From assembly GCA_018292915.2 (NCBI GenBank), contig JACVVK020000149.1, forward strand, positions 342,001-406,000: a DNA stretch of 64,000 nucleotides. The letters are read 5' to 3'. Source of the stretch: Batillaria attramentaria (Eukaryota > Mollusca > Gastropoda > Batillariidae). Shown here one piece after another: positions 51,191 through 61,845 of this stretch (position 1 is the stretch's first letter; every line of letters starts with the position of its first letter). Made by a program: the position numbers and the translations under genes. The notes under the pieces are model-generated. The model saw only the letters and a program-made list of their open reading frames with translations. It made no database searches and had not been told where the DNA came from.

Positions 51191-51860
51191 GGTCTAGGAC
51201 TGCTTCTTCATTGTTTTTGCTAAACCCTCGTGTAGGGTTAGGATTGTGTATTTTGACTGCTACACTCTTGTGCTAGGTCTAGGACTGCTTCTTCATTGTT
51301 TTTGCTAAACCCTCGTGTAGGGTTAGGATTGTGTATTTTGACTGCTACACTCTTGTGCTAGGTCTAGGACTGCTTCTTCATTGTTTTTGCTAAACCCTCG
51401 TGTAGGGTTAGGATTGTGTATTTTGACTGCTACACTCTTGTGCTAGGTCTAGGACTGCTTCTTCATTGTTTTTGCTAAACCCTCGTGTAGGGTTAGGATT
51501 GTGTATTTTGACTGCTACACTCTTGTGCTAGGTCTAGGACTGCTTCTTCATTGTTTTTGCTAAACCCTCGTGTAGGGTTAGGATTGTGTATTTTGACTGC
51601 TACACTCTTGTGCTAGGTCTAGGACTGCTTCTTCATTGTTTTTGCTAAACCCTCGTGCAGGGTTAGGATTGTGCATTTTGATTGCTAAACCCTTGTGCAG
51701 GGTTAGGACTGCTCCTTTGCATTTTATTTGCTAAACCCTTGTGTAGGGTTAGGATTGTGTATTTTATTCGCTAAACCCTCGTGCCGGGGTAGGAGTGTTG
51801 TGTATTTTCTTATTTTTGCTAAACCCTCGTGAGGTTAGGATTGTGGTGCATTTTGTTCGC
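51191..51860 (+). repeat. 85-bp LTR minisatellite
   Basis: Six units, each with GGTCTAGGACTGCTTCTTCA and CTAAACCCTCGTGTAGGGTT, starting at 51191, 51276, 51361, 51446, 51531 and 51616, then degenerate units. AACCCTCGTGTAGGGTT folds into a perfect 6-bp stem in each unit. Confidence 0.9.
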
Positions 51861-52590
51861 TGAACCCAAGAGCTGGGTTGGGACTTCGGATTTTTTTGGG
51901 CCTTGAACGTGCCCTTATTTGGCCCCTGGTGCTCTTAAGTGAAATAAATAATTGGAACAAACCGTTTTTTTTGTATTTTTTTTACCTGGGGTTGGCACTG
52001 TGAATCTGCGTGAGCTACTCTGTGAAACAAATAAATTTGATTTTGGGGATCGAGCTCAATTATTGAGGTTTAACCGTTTCACCTCTTGTCACCTGGCTGT
52101 GTCTTTATGGCACTGAGCAGTCAGGAGTTTTGTTGTTGTTGTTTTTTTTTTTCTTAGTCACTCGGTCACATTTCGCTTTGTTAATCCTTGAACGCTGATG
52201 AGGGCTTGATCAGCATATTAACCCCTTGACTGCCACACTATGTGAGAGTTACGTAGTGAAATCTCGATCGTCAGGTGCCACACTACGTGACTCTTACGTA
52301 GTAGTTTCAACGCCCTGGCTCTGTAACACGGTACAAGGGAGGGAATCAATACTTTCCCAAGTCAACACGGTACAAGGGAGGGAATCAATACTTTCCCAAG
52401 TCATAGTCGGGATGATAATACGCAGTTCCTTCCCATTGAACGTTGCCTTAGCAGTTACAGAGCCTCGTTTTGAATTTTTTTCATCACATGACAAAGCCAG
52501 GTTATCAAGATAGCTGACGCGCAAAGTAGGAGTGCTTCGAGATTCGGCCGTGTGTTTTCTTTGTCACAAGCTTGTGAGGAGGTGATGAGG

Positions 52591-52906
52591 GTTAGTTAGT
52601 TAGTTATTTAGGGCTTAACGCCGCGCAAGCAACAGAGGCTAATTCGCGGCAAAGAGCGGTCCCTTTCTGCCAGTTCATTAAAAATAAAAGGGCATACAAT
52701 AAAACAGGATGTAAATATATACTAAAAATCTACTGGGTTTAAATGAGAAGTTCTTACAAGACTTGAAGTATTGAACGGACGGAGGTCAATGAAAGACAAT
52801 GAATTTCCAATTAAATTTTATAAAACAGGTTGGCCTCCTTTAAGAAACTGAAGATGCTGTCAGGGGGGACATCCCTGAACAGCACCCTCAGCGAGTCCGG
52901 ATACAG
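52591..52906 (-). mobile_element. LINE-A 3' end within piggyBac, about 315 bp
   Basis: GTTAG repeats, hairpin, CAAAGAGCGGTCCCTTTCTG, UTR, and on the minus strand the ORF2 end VLFRDVPPDSIFSFLKEANL-F. A partial duplication (GTGATGAGG / GATGATGAGG) flanks it. Confidence 0.85.
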
Positions 52907-52909
52907 ATA

Positions 52910-53707
52910 GTGATGATGAGGACTTTGGGAAACACGATAGCAGTAATGATGAAGAGGATGAGACTGATTTGAACCAACATCACCCGGTTATGAGGGCGAT
53001 GTTAGAGCAAGAGGCTGAAGACAGTGGGAGTGACAGTGAGTTCTTTCCAGACCCTGTCAGTGAGAGTGATGAGATGGAGGTTGATGGAGGTGCAGCACCA
53101 CCCCGTGGCAGAGGGGTAGGCCGTGGTAGGGGGAGAGGGAGAGGCAGAATGAGTGAACCAGTGAGTCGGGGCAGACGAGGAAGAGGAAGGGGGCGTGACT
53201 TAGCTTGACTTAGTGGCAGAGTGGGAAGAAGCTAGACACCAGGCTCCGAATACTGACATCCCATTCACTGGCGATCCTGGCGTGAAGAGAGACACAAATG
53301 GCTTCAAACCAGTTGACTTCATGGAACTTTACTTTTGCCAAGATTTGCTGAACCACTTAGTGATTCAAACAAACCTGTATGCCAGGCAGTTTATCGAGGC
53401 AAAGGAACTGAAAGACAAATCACGTGCCAGAGATTGGACACCAACCAATGTGGAGGAGATGAAGAAATTCCTTGGCATGGTCCTCCTAATGGGGATTGTG
53501 AAACTGCCTCAGATTGAGCTGTACTGGTCGACCAAGATCCTGTACAGCCGCGTGTTGCCTAAGACGAGAACTAGCGAGATCTTGCAAGAATACGCGAGTG
53601 TGCACGTTGCGTACCATTTCTTGCTCGCTAGTCTACGCGAGAAGCCGCGAGCACGCCGAATCGTGGATTGCACGCTAGTTTCAAGATGGCCGCCGAAGGA
53701 CAACTGA
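52910..53707 (+). pseudogene. piggyBac transposase relic, N-terminal half
   Basis: The acidic start (DDEDFGKHDSSNDEEDETD) leads to an Arg/Gly-rich stretch (GRGVGRGRGRGRGRM). A stop and slip near 53207 precede TDIPFTGDPGVKRDTNGFKP, LYFCQDLLNHLVIQTNLYAR, MKKFLGMVLLMGIVKLPQIE and LYWSTKIL, the N-terminal domain of DDE_Tnp_1_7. After TKILYS the sequence changes to unrelated sequence with an internal inverted repeat (ACTAGCGAG … CTCGCTAGT), and the catalytic domain is lost. Within this element the ends are intact while the protein is not. Confidence 0.8.
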
Positions 53708-54130
53708 TTCTCAGATTCGCCCTCTCCAGCGGGCATTTTTTCAACGCAACTGTTTTGGCAACGATGTGGCGCGAAATACAGACAGGCAAGTATTGTGCTG
53801 ATATGTTTTTGCTTCTATTTCGCCTTTTTTTTGCCTGAATTAAGTGTATTGTTAAGAGAATCCGATGTGTGATGGTCGCCGGGGATCAACTTTTCAAAAC
53901 CATTTTTATTGGTATCATACTGAAGGCAATTGTATGAGGAAAAAAAAACACCAAAAATCTACAAATATTTCAATAAACAAAGGAGCAGTGAGCATTTTAG
54001 TCAGGGCACTCAAAAACAGGCAAATTTTCCCTAGCACACAGCAATCTCATACTGACAATTAGGCCTGGCAGTCAAGGGGTTAAGCTGCCTGGAACTCTTC
54101 TAGGCAGATGCTATCACTCTGAGGTATCTG

Positions 54131-54709
54131 ATGTTCAAACAGAAACCTGTGTGCACAGTGAACATTCTCCTGAACTCACAAGTCACATGCACACTGTGCA
54201 AAACTTTCTATGAACAACATGTCATCTTGGATAATGATCAAATCAATTTGTTGAGGGCATCCACTAAAACTCAAGCATCATCTGCGACATGGTGGGATGC
54301 TAGGCGATTGACAATAACCACAAGTTCAGCAAAGAAAGTCCCTGTGAAAGCAACCACCAACCCCGACAATTTTATCAGGGAAAACTTGTACCCCTCCTTT
54401 TGGGGCAACCATGCCACAGAACATGGAAAAATTTCAGAGCCAAAGGCTATTCAAGCTCTCAAAGATATGGGGCTTTGCGTGTCTGCAGAGGGTACTGTTG
54501 TGTCTGAGAAAGAACCGTGGCTATCACTAGTATCAGGTAGCCCTGATGGTGTTACTGAAGATGGGAAGCTTGTTGAAGTTAAGTGCCCACTCATCAAGGA
54601 AGATGTGGAACAATTCAGTGACATGTTCAAAACATCTTTCTGTGATGTTCTTTTGCAGGATGGTAAACCAGTCTTAGATGAGAACCACCACCGATTGGCG
54701 ATAGATTAA
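54131..54709 (+). pseudogene. YqaJ nuclease relic (third copy)
   Basis: The frame reads CKTFYEQHVILDNDQINLLR, WWDARRLTITTSSAKKVPVK, FWGNHATEHGKISEPKAIQA, SLVSGSPDGVTEDGKLVEVK and CP. SGSPDGV and LVEVKCP supply the D … E-x-K catalytic set. After DENHHRLAID the frame stops where the family has a YYYQ-type block. The N-terminal part of the protein is absent, and piggyBac inserted 48 bases upstream. It differs clearly from the two YqaJ relics at 30 and 40 kb. Confidence 0.75.
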
Positions 54710-55232
54710 TTTGGAAGAGAAATTGTGTTCCGACGCTTCATGGGACAGGTTGCACCACAGAGAATGCAAACTATACTGACTCTCCCTCTCCAATGGATAA
54801 AAAGAAAAGGATAAAGATGATGGTCTCATTTTGTATTGTGTATTCTTTTTATCTCTTTTTTTCAGCGGCGAACGAGGGGCAGAGATGGCTCCCACTTAGC
54901 AACAGTACCAGAGCCAGGGTCATTCCACAAGTTTGTCTGGGATGACAGCAAGGATTATCAGGGATGACAACAGTCTCGCCGTTCTCCGCCGTTCCGTTGT
55001 CTTTAAAAAAAAATCTCCGCTGTTCTAAAAAAATATCCGCCAAAAAAAAAAAAAATTTTAAAAATCAAAGCCGTAGAACTTCGTCACTGAGCGATTTTCC
55101 TCCGCTGATCGAAAGGCAGCATAATTATTATTCCCAAATGGGATGGTTTGTACTCGGCTGACAAGCACTGCCTAGTAAGCTTAAGTTGGCCACCTTTCGC
55201 GGCAGTGTGAGTTGACTCATTTAAGAGTGATC
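54710..55232. other. No gene seen
   Basis: Transition region with A-runs near 55040. No recognised coding block. Confidence 0.4.
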
Positions 55233-55459
55233 ATGGCGGAGGAACCCGTGAAAAAAAAGAAAAAGTATCCAAATCGTTGGAAAGACAAGTGGTTAGATGA
55301 AGCGGTGTGCAAGAGTAGAGTTGGTGATGCCGTTCGTAAACCCAACTAAGAGCAGGCGTTATGTGTACCGTGCGACAAGAAAATCAACTACGCAAGTCGT
55401 GGTTTCATTAACATCGCCGACCACATGAAACGCCCGGCACACAAACAACGGTATTTTTA
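55233..55459 (+). pseudogene. BED-like zinc-finger N-terminal fragment
   Basis: The ATG at 55233 gives MAEEPVKKKKKYPNRWKDKW and, after one TAA, CVPCDKKINYASRGFINIAD-HMKRPAHKQR. The C-x2-C … H-x5-H spacing and basic N-terminus match BED-type fingers at the start of hAT proteins. The rest of a transposase does not follow. Confidence 0.5.
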
Positions 55460-57544
55460 AACATTTTTTTTTAACACCATTTTATCCCTGAAAAACCTTC
55501 AGCCCCCTGACCCCCGGCAGGGCGTTGCCCCTGGGCCCCACTGGGGGCCTGCTGGCCCCCAGACCCGGGAAAATCTCCTCTGCTTTTTTAAAGTCTTGAT
55601 CAACTGCAACACACTATGGTTATTGTTACAATGAATTTGTTTTTCTATCTTATTGTGTAACCTCTCAGACAGTGAAACCGCCATATATTACTAACTTCTA
55701 GTCATACATTAGACTGAAAACAAGCGATTCCTGCACACCGGTTATTCACTTACTGCCTATGTTGTCTCGCTCATTAGACTTGACTTTTAAGCTTGATTGT
55801 ACTGAGAGTGAAACAACTGCAAATATATATATATATACATATGTAAAATTGTAATGCACACCCCACCCTATATTAAAGTGAAGCATATACGCTAAGTCTA
55901 GCCAAGCAGCACAATTTTCTTATTTCTTTATGTTGATTCAATTAGATTCTAGAATTGAAAATAGCAGGGGGGGAAAAAAAAACGATTATCTGCAGTTCCC
56001 TGGTAAGTTATGCGCAGTCATAATACACTGCTATCCAGTTTTGACACAACAGAAAGTCACGGAATACACCTATTTTATCTTGTATTACCAACATGAGAGT
56101 TGAATAGCATTCGTAGTGCTAAATTTCCATCGAACACAGTTAGCACGTGGCCCTTGTTTACGATCGACGAGCCACTTCCGGTTTTCTTTGTCTGTTCCAT
56201 GTACATGTACCTCCAAAAACGTAAAAATACCTCAACCATCGGTTTAAATATGCATGTGAAAATTTTCAGTTGCTAATGTAATGCTTGTTTGATCACAATT
56301 TGGCAATATTTTTTACGCTAAGCCACGAGAAAAAATGTACTTCATCGTCTTCGTGCGCCGACTGTGTTGACCCTTTACCCGTGTGCCCATGCTCTACCGT
56401 AGCACCGATTAACGACTAAATAGTTTACCTAAATGTTCAAAATAAAATTTGAAAGAATATTTCAACAAACTAAGTGTTCTGAGATAAACAGGAAAGGTTT
56501 GATTACTTAAAGAGCTCGCATGTGAGGGGATCTCTGTCCCCAAGTTTCTGCTCGACACAAACGTTTGCGGAGTAGCCATTGTAGTGACTGAATGACGCAC
56601 GGATTGTAGGGTTGTGCCTTTTGATTGGACGCCGCAGCGAGCATACAAAGCCAGACCCCATAAATTATATATCACCAGAAACTGCAGAAAACAAGCTTTA
56701 CATCGGTTCGTATAACATTATAGTTATAATAAGTCTGAAGTCTGTAATTTTGAAATGAAAAATTGACCCAAATTTTCGACTGCAAAATAATACTTCCCGC
56801 GAGTGTTCGGGTTTAAAAGTTATATGAAACGATGCAGTGTCATCAGCACTATTTTTAGAAACAAAAGGTAGGTCGCTGCGATGTGTGTGGGCGGAGCGAT
56901 TATCGATTTTCTGAGGCATGTGCTGTGCGAATCACTGAACCGGGACTCGACTTGGCTGCGGCGCGCGAGCCACGTGAGCGCAATCGCGGCGACGGTGGGT
57001 GTATTTCAGAACAAATAACTCGCTTCATCTTTCGTCCACAAAATAATAATAATAATAATAATAAATGGTATTTCTAGGGCGCATTTCTTTAAAATAAAAC
57101 TCAATGCGCCTATCACTCACTCACACTCACGCACATCATACAACGATGAACAGACATACACTGGTGAAAACTGACTAGTTAAAATAACTGATGTTAGTTT
57201 GTGGCCTCATGCCGCTCAAGCAACAAAGAAAAGAAGCACACCAAACAAAAGAGGGAAAATAGATCTTTACTCACATACCAGTTCTAATTCATGGGGGTGG
57301 GAAATTTGGGAGATTGGGCCTGTGGAAAACATGCAATTTTGGCTATTCTGCTAGCTTTTCCTCCAGCGCTCAGCGCTGACTGCCCGTACCTAGTGCAATA
57401 GTTATGTCTCCAGAGCTTCTTAAAGTAACCCACCCAAAAACATGCCAAATTCCGCAAATCCTTATGGGAATAGGGACTTGATACAGGGAAAACCCAATGG
57501 GAAGTCAAGAGTTAACTTTAAAAAAGACCCCTTTTCCTACCAGT
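55460..57544. other. About 2 kb without a recognised gene
   Basis: AT-rich sequence with (ATA)n near 55830, (AAT)n at 57042-57063, and near 57080 a GGGCGCATTTCTTTAAAATA block whose second part (CAATGCGCCTATCACTCACT) resembles dispersed repeats of marine invertebrates. A degenerate LINE-tail-like piece (TTAGTTTGTGGCCTCATGCC) lies at 57184. No coding similarity was seen. Confidence 0.45.
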
Positions 57545-57718
57545 ACTGAAGAAGGACTCATATGTGAAAGAATGGGCAAATGCTGATATTTTATATGTGA
57601 GAGATTTAGTAAATCACAAAACTGGGGAGTTCCCTTCATATGATGAATTTAAAGTTAAATACCCCACTGTGAGAAATGCAAAACTTTATTCTTGTAGAGG
57701 GGATTATACAGTCTATTA
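57545..57718 (+). pseudogene. L1/Tx1-type LINE ORF2 fragment
   Basis: LKKDSYVKEWANADILYVRD and LVNHKTGEFPSYDEFKVKYP resemble the post-RT region of L1/Tx1-group ORF2 proteins (W-x-x-x-x-I-x-x-I-x-D-L … F-x-x-F-x-x-K-Y). Short and isolated, ending at a stop. Confidence 0.4.
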
Positions 57719-57823
57719 GATGTTACCAGCGCAGATCAGGGCCGCGTTTCTCTCACGCGTGCGTATGCAGAAGTCGCTCTGCCTCGTTCGGAAACGGCTA
57801 ATTAGAATAAGGCGCTTTCAAAA

Positions 57824-58119
57824 ATGGCAGCGGAATCACGAACATGGTTGTTGGCAAGGTTTAACAGGAAGGAGAAAACTCTAGTGCTCGCAGCTATCAG
57901 CCATCTTTTGAGCACAGAAGACGACGTTTTTGAGGAGCAGCAGCTACTCCAAATGATCGCAGCAAGGGACTTGCGGGTCAGAATGGCAGTCCTGGCAACT
58001 CTACAGCCATTGCGTCCAAGGGCAGTGCGAAACCCGGACGCTCACGTGGTGTAGAAGTACACAGACTATCAGTTCCGTGAGCACTTTTGGATGGGCCGTA
58101 AGACTTTTGAGATAAGTAA
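57824..58119 (+). pseudogene. Harbinger transposase N-terminal fragment
   Basis: The ATG at 57824 gives MAAESRTWLLARFNRKEKTL and an N-terminal helix region, then DAHVV, a TAG, and KYTDYQFREHFWMGRKTFE. The last block matches the Y-x-D-x-x-F-x-x-x-F-R-M-x-x-x-x-F-E start of HARBI1-like proteins, and the TAG probably replaces Glu. The RTE LINE at 58120 cuts it exactly after KTFE. Confidence 0.5.
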
Positions 58120-61100
58120 CTTACTTACTTAGGCCCCTGGCTCCACGTGGAGCATAGGCCATCGACAACCCTTCGCCATCGCACTCTGTTCTGGGCTATT
58201 CTTGCCACTCCAGTCCAGTTGGTCCCCTGCTTATATAACTCTGCCTCAGTGTCCCGCCTCCAGCTGTTGCGAGGCCGGCCTCTCTTCCTTTTCCCCTGTG
58301 GGTTCCATGTCAGGGCTTGGCGTGTGGTGCTGGATGCTGGCTTCCTGAGGGTGTGTCCAATCCAGCCCCACTTCCTCCGCAGGATCTGCTTGGCCGCTGG
58401 TTCCTGCCCTGCTCGCTCCCACAGCTCTTCGTTCCGGATCTTCTCTGGCCATCGGATGTTGAAGATGCGCCTCAGACAGGTGTTGAGAAATGTCTGGATC
58501 TTCTGCTGCATCGTCTTCGTTGTCCTCCATGTTTCGCATCCGTAAAGCAGAACTGACTTCACGTTGGAGTTGAAGATGCGAAGTTTGGTTCTTATGCTGA
58601 CAACTTTGGATGCCCAGATATTCTTCAGCATGACCATTGCTGCTCTTGCCTTGCCGATTCTGGCTGTGACGTCTCGGTCTGTGCCTCCCTGTCCATCAAC
58701 CACACTCCCCAGGTAGACAAAGGACTCTACCTCCCTGATGGGCTCTCCACCGACTGTGACTGGTGTGTTGGCAGTGGTGTTGATCTTCATCAGCTCGGTT
58801 TTCCTCCTGTTGATCTTGAGCCCTGTTCCGGCTGATGTGGCTTCCAGGCATGTAGTCTTGTCCTGCATCTGGCTGTGGCTGTGAGACAGGAGCGCCAGGT
58901 CGTCCGCAAAGTCGAGGTCATCCAGCTGCGCCCAGAGTGTCCACTGTATCCCGTTTTTCCTGCCTGTTGTGGTGGTCTTCATGATCCAGTCGATGACCAG
59001 GAGGAAGAGGAACGGGGACAACAGGCATCCCTGGCGGACTCCGGTCTTCACCTCGAAGCTTTCTGACAACTGGCCGGCATGGGCAATCCTGCAGCTCATG
59101 TCTTTGTAGGTGCACTGGATCAGGGAGATGATCTTCCCGGGAACTCCATAGTGCCTTAGCAGCTTCCACAGCGCCTCTCTGTCTACGCTGTCGAAGGCCT
59201 TCTCATAGTCTATGAAGTTGATGTAGAGGGGGGAGTTCCACTCCAGTGACTGCTCAACAATGATGCGTAGGCTGGCGATCTGGTCAGCGCAGGACCTGTT
59301 CCTGCGAAAGCCCGCCTGCTGGTCTCGGAGCATAGGGTCGACTGCCTCCCTCATCCTCTCCAGTAGAATTCTGTTGAGAACCTTGCCTGGCACTGACAGG
59401 AGCATGATCCCTCGGTAGTTGCTGCAGTCCCTGAGATCCCCTTTCTTTGGCAGCTTGATGACGATCCCTTCTTTCCACTGGGCTGGCACCTCTTCCTTCT
59501 CCCAGATCTTGCTGAATAGGCTGTGCAGCATGTTGACGGCTGTCTCTGTGTCTGCTTTGATGGCTTCTGCTGGTATCTCGTCTGGCCCTGCAGCTTTCCC
59601 ATTTCTCAGTGTCATGATGGCTTTCCTGATCTCCACCTTAGAGGGCTTGTCGCAGTTGATGGGTAGTTCTGTCTCAGCTGGCGGGATGTCTGGTGGTGTT
59701 TCAGGGATGGGGCGATTTAACAGCTCCCTGAAGTGTTCTGCCCATCGCTTCAGCTGTTCCTCAGTTGTTGTCAGTGGGTGCCCGTTCTTGTCCTTCACTG
59801 GTTTGTCTGTCTGCTGAAACTTGCCCGCGAGCTTCTTGGTCACCTGGTACAGGTCTTTTAGGTTCCCTTGTCCGGCTGCTTCCTCTGCTTGATTGGCCAG
59901 GTTGTCGATGTAGTCCCTCTTGTCCTTTCTGGTGCTCCTCTTCACTTCTCTGTCAGCTGCTGTGTATTCTTCCTGTGCCTTTGCCTTAGCTCTTCTTGTT
60001 CGGCTCGTGTTCAGTGCAGTTTTCTTCTTTTTCCTAACTTCCAGCTTCTGGATGGTATCAGCAGAGATCCATTCCTTGTGTTGGGTCTTTCTCTTGCCAA
60101 GGACCTCTTCGCATGTGTCGTGCCAGAGTTTCTTGCTGTGTTCCCACTGTGTCTCGATATCCATTCCACTGTCTTCTATCAGGTCTTGCAGTGGCTGGAA
60201 CCTGTTGGAAAGGCTGATCCGGAATGCTGCTTGTGTCTCTGTGTTCCTGAGTAGGCCAACGTTGTACCTGGTCCGTGTGTTGTTGGCGTTGGTGTGTCTC
60301 TTAAGCCGAAGTCTCAGTGTTGTAGCAAGAAGGTGGTGGTCTGATGATACATCGGCACCCCTCATCACGCGCACATCTCGCCACGATCTCCTGAACTTCC
60401 GGCTGATGCAGATGTGATCAATCTGGTTCTCCGTGACATGGTCCGGCGATCTCCATGTGGCCTTGTGGATGCGCTTGTGTGGGAAGATGCTGCCTCCTAT
60501 CACTAGCTGGTTCAGGGCACAGAAGTCTGCAAAGCGCTCGCCATTTTCGTTCATCTGTCCCAGTCCGTGTGTTCCCATGGTGTTCTCATAGCCTGTGTTG
60601 TCTGATCCAATCTTGGCGTTGAAGTCTCCCATCAGTATGGTCATGTCCTTGGCTCCTCCTCTATCTATCACTGTCTGTAGTTGTTGGTAGAAGTCGTCTT
60701 TTTTCTCCTCTTCCGCATCATTGGTGGGAGCGTAGCACTGGATGATGTTTAGCTTGATGTCTTTCTTCTTGGTGATGAATTTGGCTGTGATGATGCGGGA
60801 GTTGACAGGTTCCCAGCCGATGAGTGCCCGCTGTGCCTCCGGTGCCAGCATCAGGGCCACGCCCTCAGTGTGGGGGGCTCCATCCTCTGTGTGTCCCGAG
60901 TACAGCAATTGCTCTCCCGATGAAAATCTCAGCTGTCCTGTCTGTAGCCACCTTGTCTCACTCAGTCCCAGTACTCCTATCTTGTAGTTCTTCATCTCTC
61001 TTGCTACTTGTATGGTCCTTCCTACTTCATACATTGTCCTGATGTTCCATGTGGCTACTCTCGTCATTGTCCTGGGTGTTAGAAGGGGGGTCGGCCTTGC

Positions 61101-61414
61101 AGCTTCCTTTCGGCTTTCACTGCAATGCGTCATAGGTCTCCGGGATGGAGACCCTTCCTTGCCCAGGTGAATGTTTTGGTTTGTTGCTGTCGATGCTTCT
61201 GTAACGTTATGTTTTTTTTTACAGGTAGGGCTGTTAACCCTACGCAAACCCGTTTAGCCTCTTGGAGAGGTGGTCCACATTCGTCTGACCTCTACCCTTC
61301 GACCTGTCCAGCTTGGGTGACCCTGCCAGGAGCACGTGCTCCCGCTGGCGTAGCTCTCTGGGTCATTGAGGTACACAAGCCACTACCCCACGACAAGGGT
61401 TGGACCATGTAGGG
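58120..61414 (-). mobile_element. RTE-like LINE, apparently complete, with 12-bp TSD
   Basis: Direct repeats TGAGATAAGTAA lie at 58108-58119 and 61415-61426. The 3.3-kb unit has about 165 bases of 5' sequence, one long ORF and essentially no 3' UTR; the 3' end is a short AAGT repeat. This compact design fits RTE-group LINEs. Its ORF is unbroken, so it is the youngest autonomous-looking element in the window. Confidence 0.85.
58125..61247 (-). CDS. RTE-like ORF: AP endonuclease and reverse transcriptase
   Basis: The open frame is about 1,040 codons; the first ATG is at 61131-61133 (MTHCSESRKEAARPTPLL), giving about 1,000 residues. The endonuclease has VATWNIRTMYEVGRT, LGLSETRW, MGDFNAKIG and RGADVSSDHHLL, with the E, D-x-N and S-D-H catalytic residues. 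The RT has LRNGKAAGPDEIPAEAIK, NYRGIMLLSVPGKVLNRILL, RDQQAGFRRNRSCADQI, INFIDYEKAFDSVDREAL, GVRQGCLLSPFLFLL and LDFADDLALL, with the catalytic F-A-D-D. No RNase H is present. The stop codon TAA is part of the 3' AAGT tail repeat. It nicks DNA and copies its own RNA onto the target. Confidence 0.9.
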   Translation of the reverse strand: MRRVNSPTCKKKHNVTEASTATNQNIHLGKEGSPSRRPMTHCSESRKEAARPTPLLTPRTMTRVATWNIRTMYEVGRTIQVAREMKNYKIGVLGLSETRWLQTGQLRFSSGEQLLYSGHTEDGAPHTEGVALMLAPEAQRALIGWEPVNSRIITAKFITKKKDIKLNIIQCYAPTNDAEEEKKDDFYQQLQTVIDRGGAKDMTILMGDFNAKIGSDNTGYENTMGTHGLGQMNENGERFADFCALNQLVIGGSIFPHKRIHKATWRSPDHVTENQIDHICISRKFRRSWRDVRVMRGADVSSDHHLLATTLRLRLKRHTNANNTRTRYNVGLLRNTETQAAFRISLSNRFQPLQDLIEDSGMDIETQWEHSKKLWHDTCEEVLGKRKTQHKEWISADTIQKLEVRKKKKTALNTSRTRRAKAKAQEEYTAADREVKRSTRKDKRDYIDNLANQAEEAAGQGNLKDLYQVTKKLAGKFQQTDKPVKDKNGHPLTTTEEQLKRWAEHFRELLNRPIPETPPDIPPAETELPINCDKPSKVEIRKAIMTLRNGKAAGPDEIPAEAIKADTETAVNMLHSLFSKIWEKEEVPAQWKEGIVIKLPKKGDLRDCSNYRGIMLLSVPGKVLNRILLERMREAVDPMLRDQQAGFRRNRSCADQIASLRIIVEQSLEWNSPLYINFIDYEKAFDSVDREALWKLLRHYGVPGKIISLIQCTYKDMSCRIAHAGQLSESFEVKTGVRQGCLLSPFLFLLVIDWIMKTTTTGRKNGIQWTLWAQLDDLDFADDLALLSHSHSQMQDKTTCLEATSAGTGLKINRRKTELMKINTTANTPVTVGGEPIREVESFVYLGSVVDGQGGTDRDVTARIGKARAAMVMLKNIWASKVVSIRTKLRIFNSNVKSVLLYGCETWRTTKTMQQKIQTFLNTCLRRIFNIRWPEKIRNEELWERAGQEPAAKQILRRKWGWIGHTLRKPASSTTRQALTWNPQGKRKRGRPRNSWRRDTEAELYKQGTNWTGVARIAQNRVRWRRVVDGLCSTWSQGPK

Positions 61415-61426
61415 TGAGATAAGTAA

Positions 61427-61631
61427 AGTCAGAGACAAATGGTGAGCAATGAAGTATGTAGAGAGCCATGTGCAGAGAGCCATGTGCAAAGGACGATTGT
61501 GGGGAATTTAGCATGTATAGCCTCAGAGACAGACCCATATGATCACCAATAAAGGCAAGACACATTTTGCTTTTTATCTGTTTGGTGTGTGTTTTTTGTG
61601 TACACATGTTCACTGTCCTCATTTTAAGAAC
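61427..61631. other. No gene seen
   Basis: Short spacer with a repeated AGAGAGCCATGTGCA (61460, 61475) and an AATAAA. It separates the RTE insertion from the Gypsy remnant. Confidence 0.4.
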
Positions 61632-61845
61632 TGAAATGCATTTCCGTCAAATTATGGCAGTTATCCGCCTTATGATGTATGAAATCAACTCTAACCGAAA
61701 AGCAGGGATCTCAAAGAAACTGGCACCAGTGTGGCGAGGACCCTTTGTGATAGAGGAAGTGATTTCGTCAATTCTCCTTAGAGTTGCTGATCGAAAGGGT
61801 AGCCGAGTAGTTCATCATGATCGGTTGAAGCTGTGTCATGACCGC
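61632..61845 (+). pseudogene. Gypsy integrase C-terminal (GPY/F) fragment
   Basis: KLAPVWRGPFVIEEVISSIL, LRVADRKGSRVVHHDRLKLC is the GPY/F module and end of a Gypsy integrase (W-x-G-P-F … VVHHDRLK). It is not the same family as the 46-kb element. piggyBac insertion at TTAA 61846 cuts it. Confidence 0.7.

Larger units (their letters stand above)
49753..52170 (+). repeat. Gypsy 3' LTR, 2.4 kb
   Basis: It begins TGTGACCG and ends CGGTCACA, an 8-bp inverted terminal match. A purine tract lies directly upstream. It contains a LINE-B tail (49834-49962), blocks shared with 24116-27221 (GGGTCGTCTGCTGTTTTTTG, TGAACCGCTGGGTATTACC) and a six-unit minisatellite. The matching 5' LTR is not in the window. 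Confidence 0.8.
52222..54079 (+). mobile_element. piggyBac element with both ends and TTAA duplication
   Basis: TTAA at 52218-52221 and 54080-54083 flanks perfect 14-bp terminal repeats, CCCCTTGACTGCCA and TGGCAGTCAAGGGG. Near the left end the words CCACACTATGTGAG and CCACACTACGTGAC, each followed by TTACGTAGT, form subterminal repeats. A 39-bp segment is tandemly duplicated at 52326-52403. A LINE-A copy sits at 52591-52906. The transposase is internally deleted, so it needs a helper source. Confidence 0.9.

Noticed and set aside
51191..51860. CCCTAA/TTAGGG-like words suggesting interstitial telomeric repeats
   Set aside because: The words are parts of an 85-bp LTR unit and are never tandem hexamers.
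58147..60417. Several plus-strand ORFs of 60-170 codons
   Set aside because: They are antisense shadows of the 1,040-codon RTE ORF.
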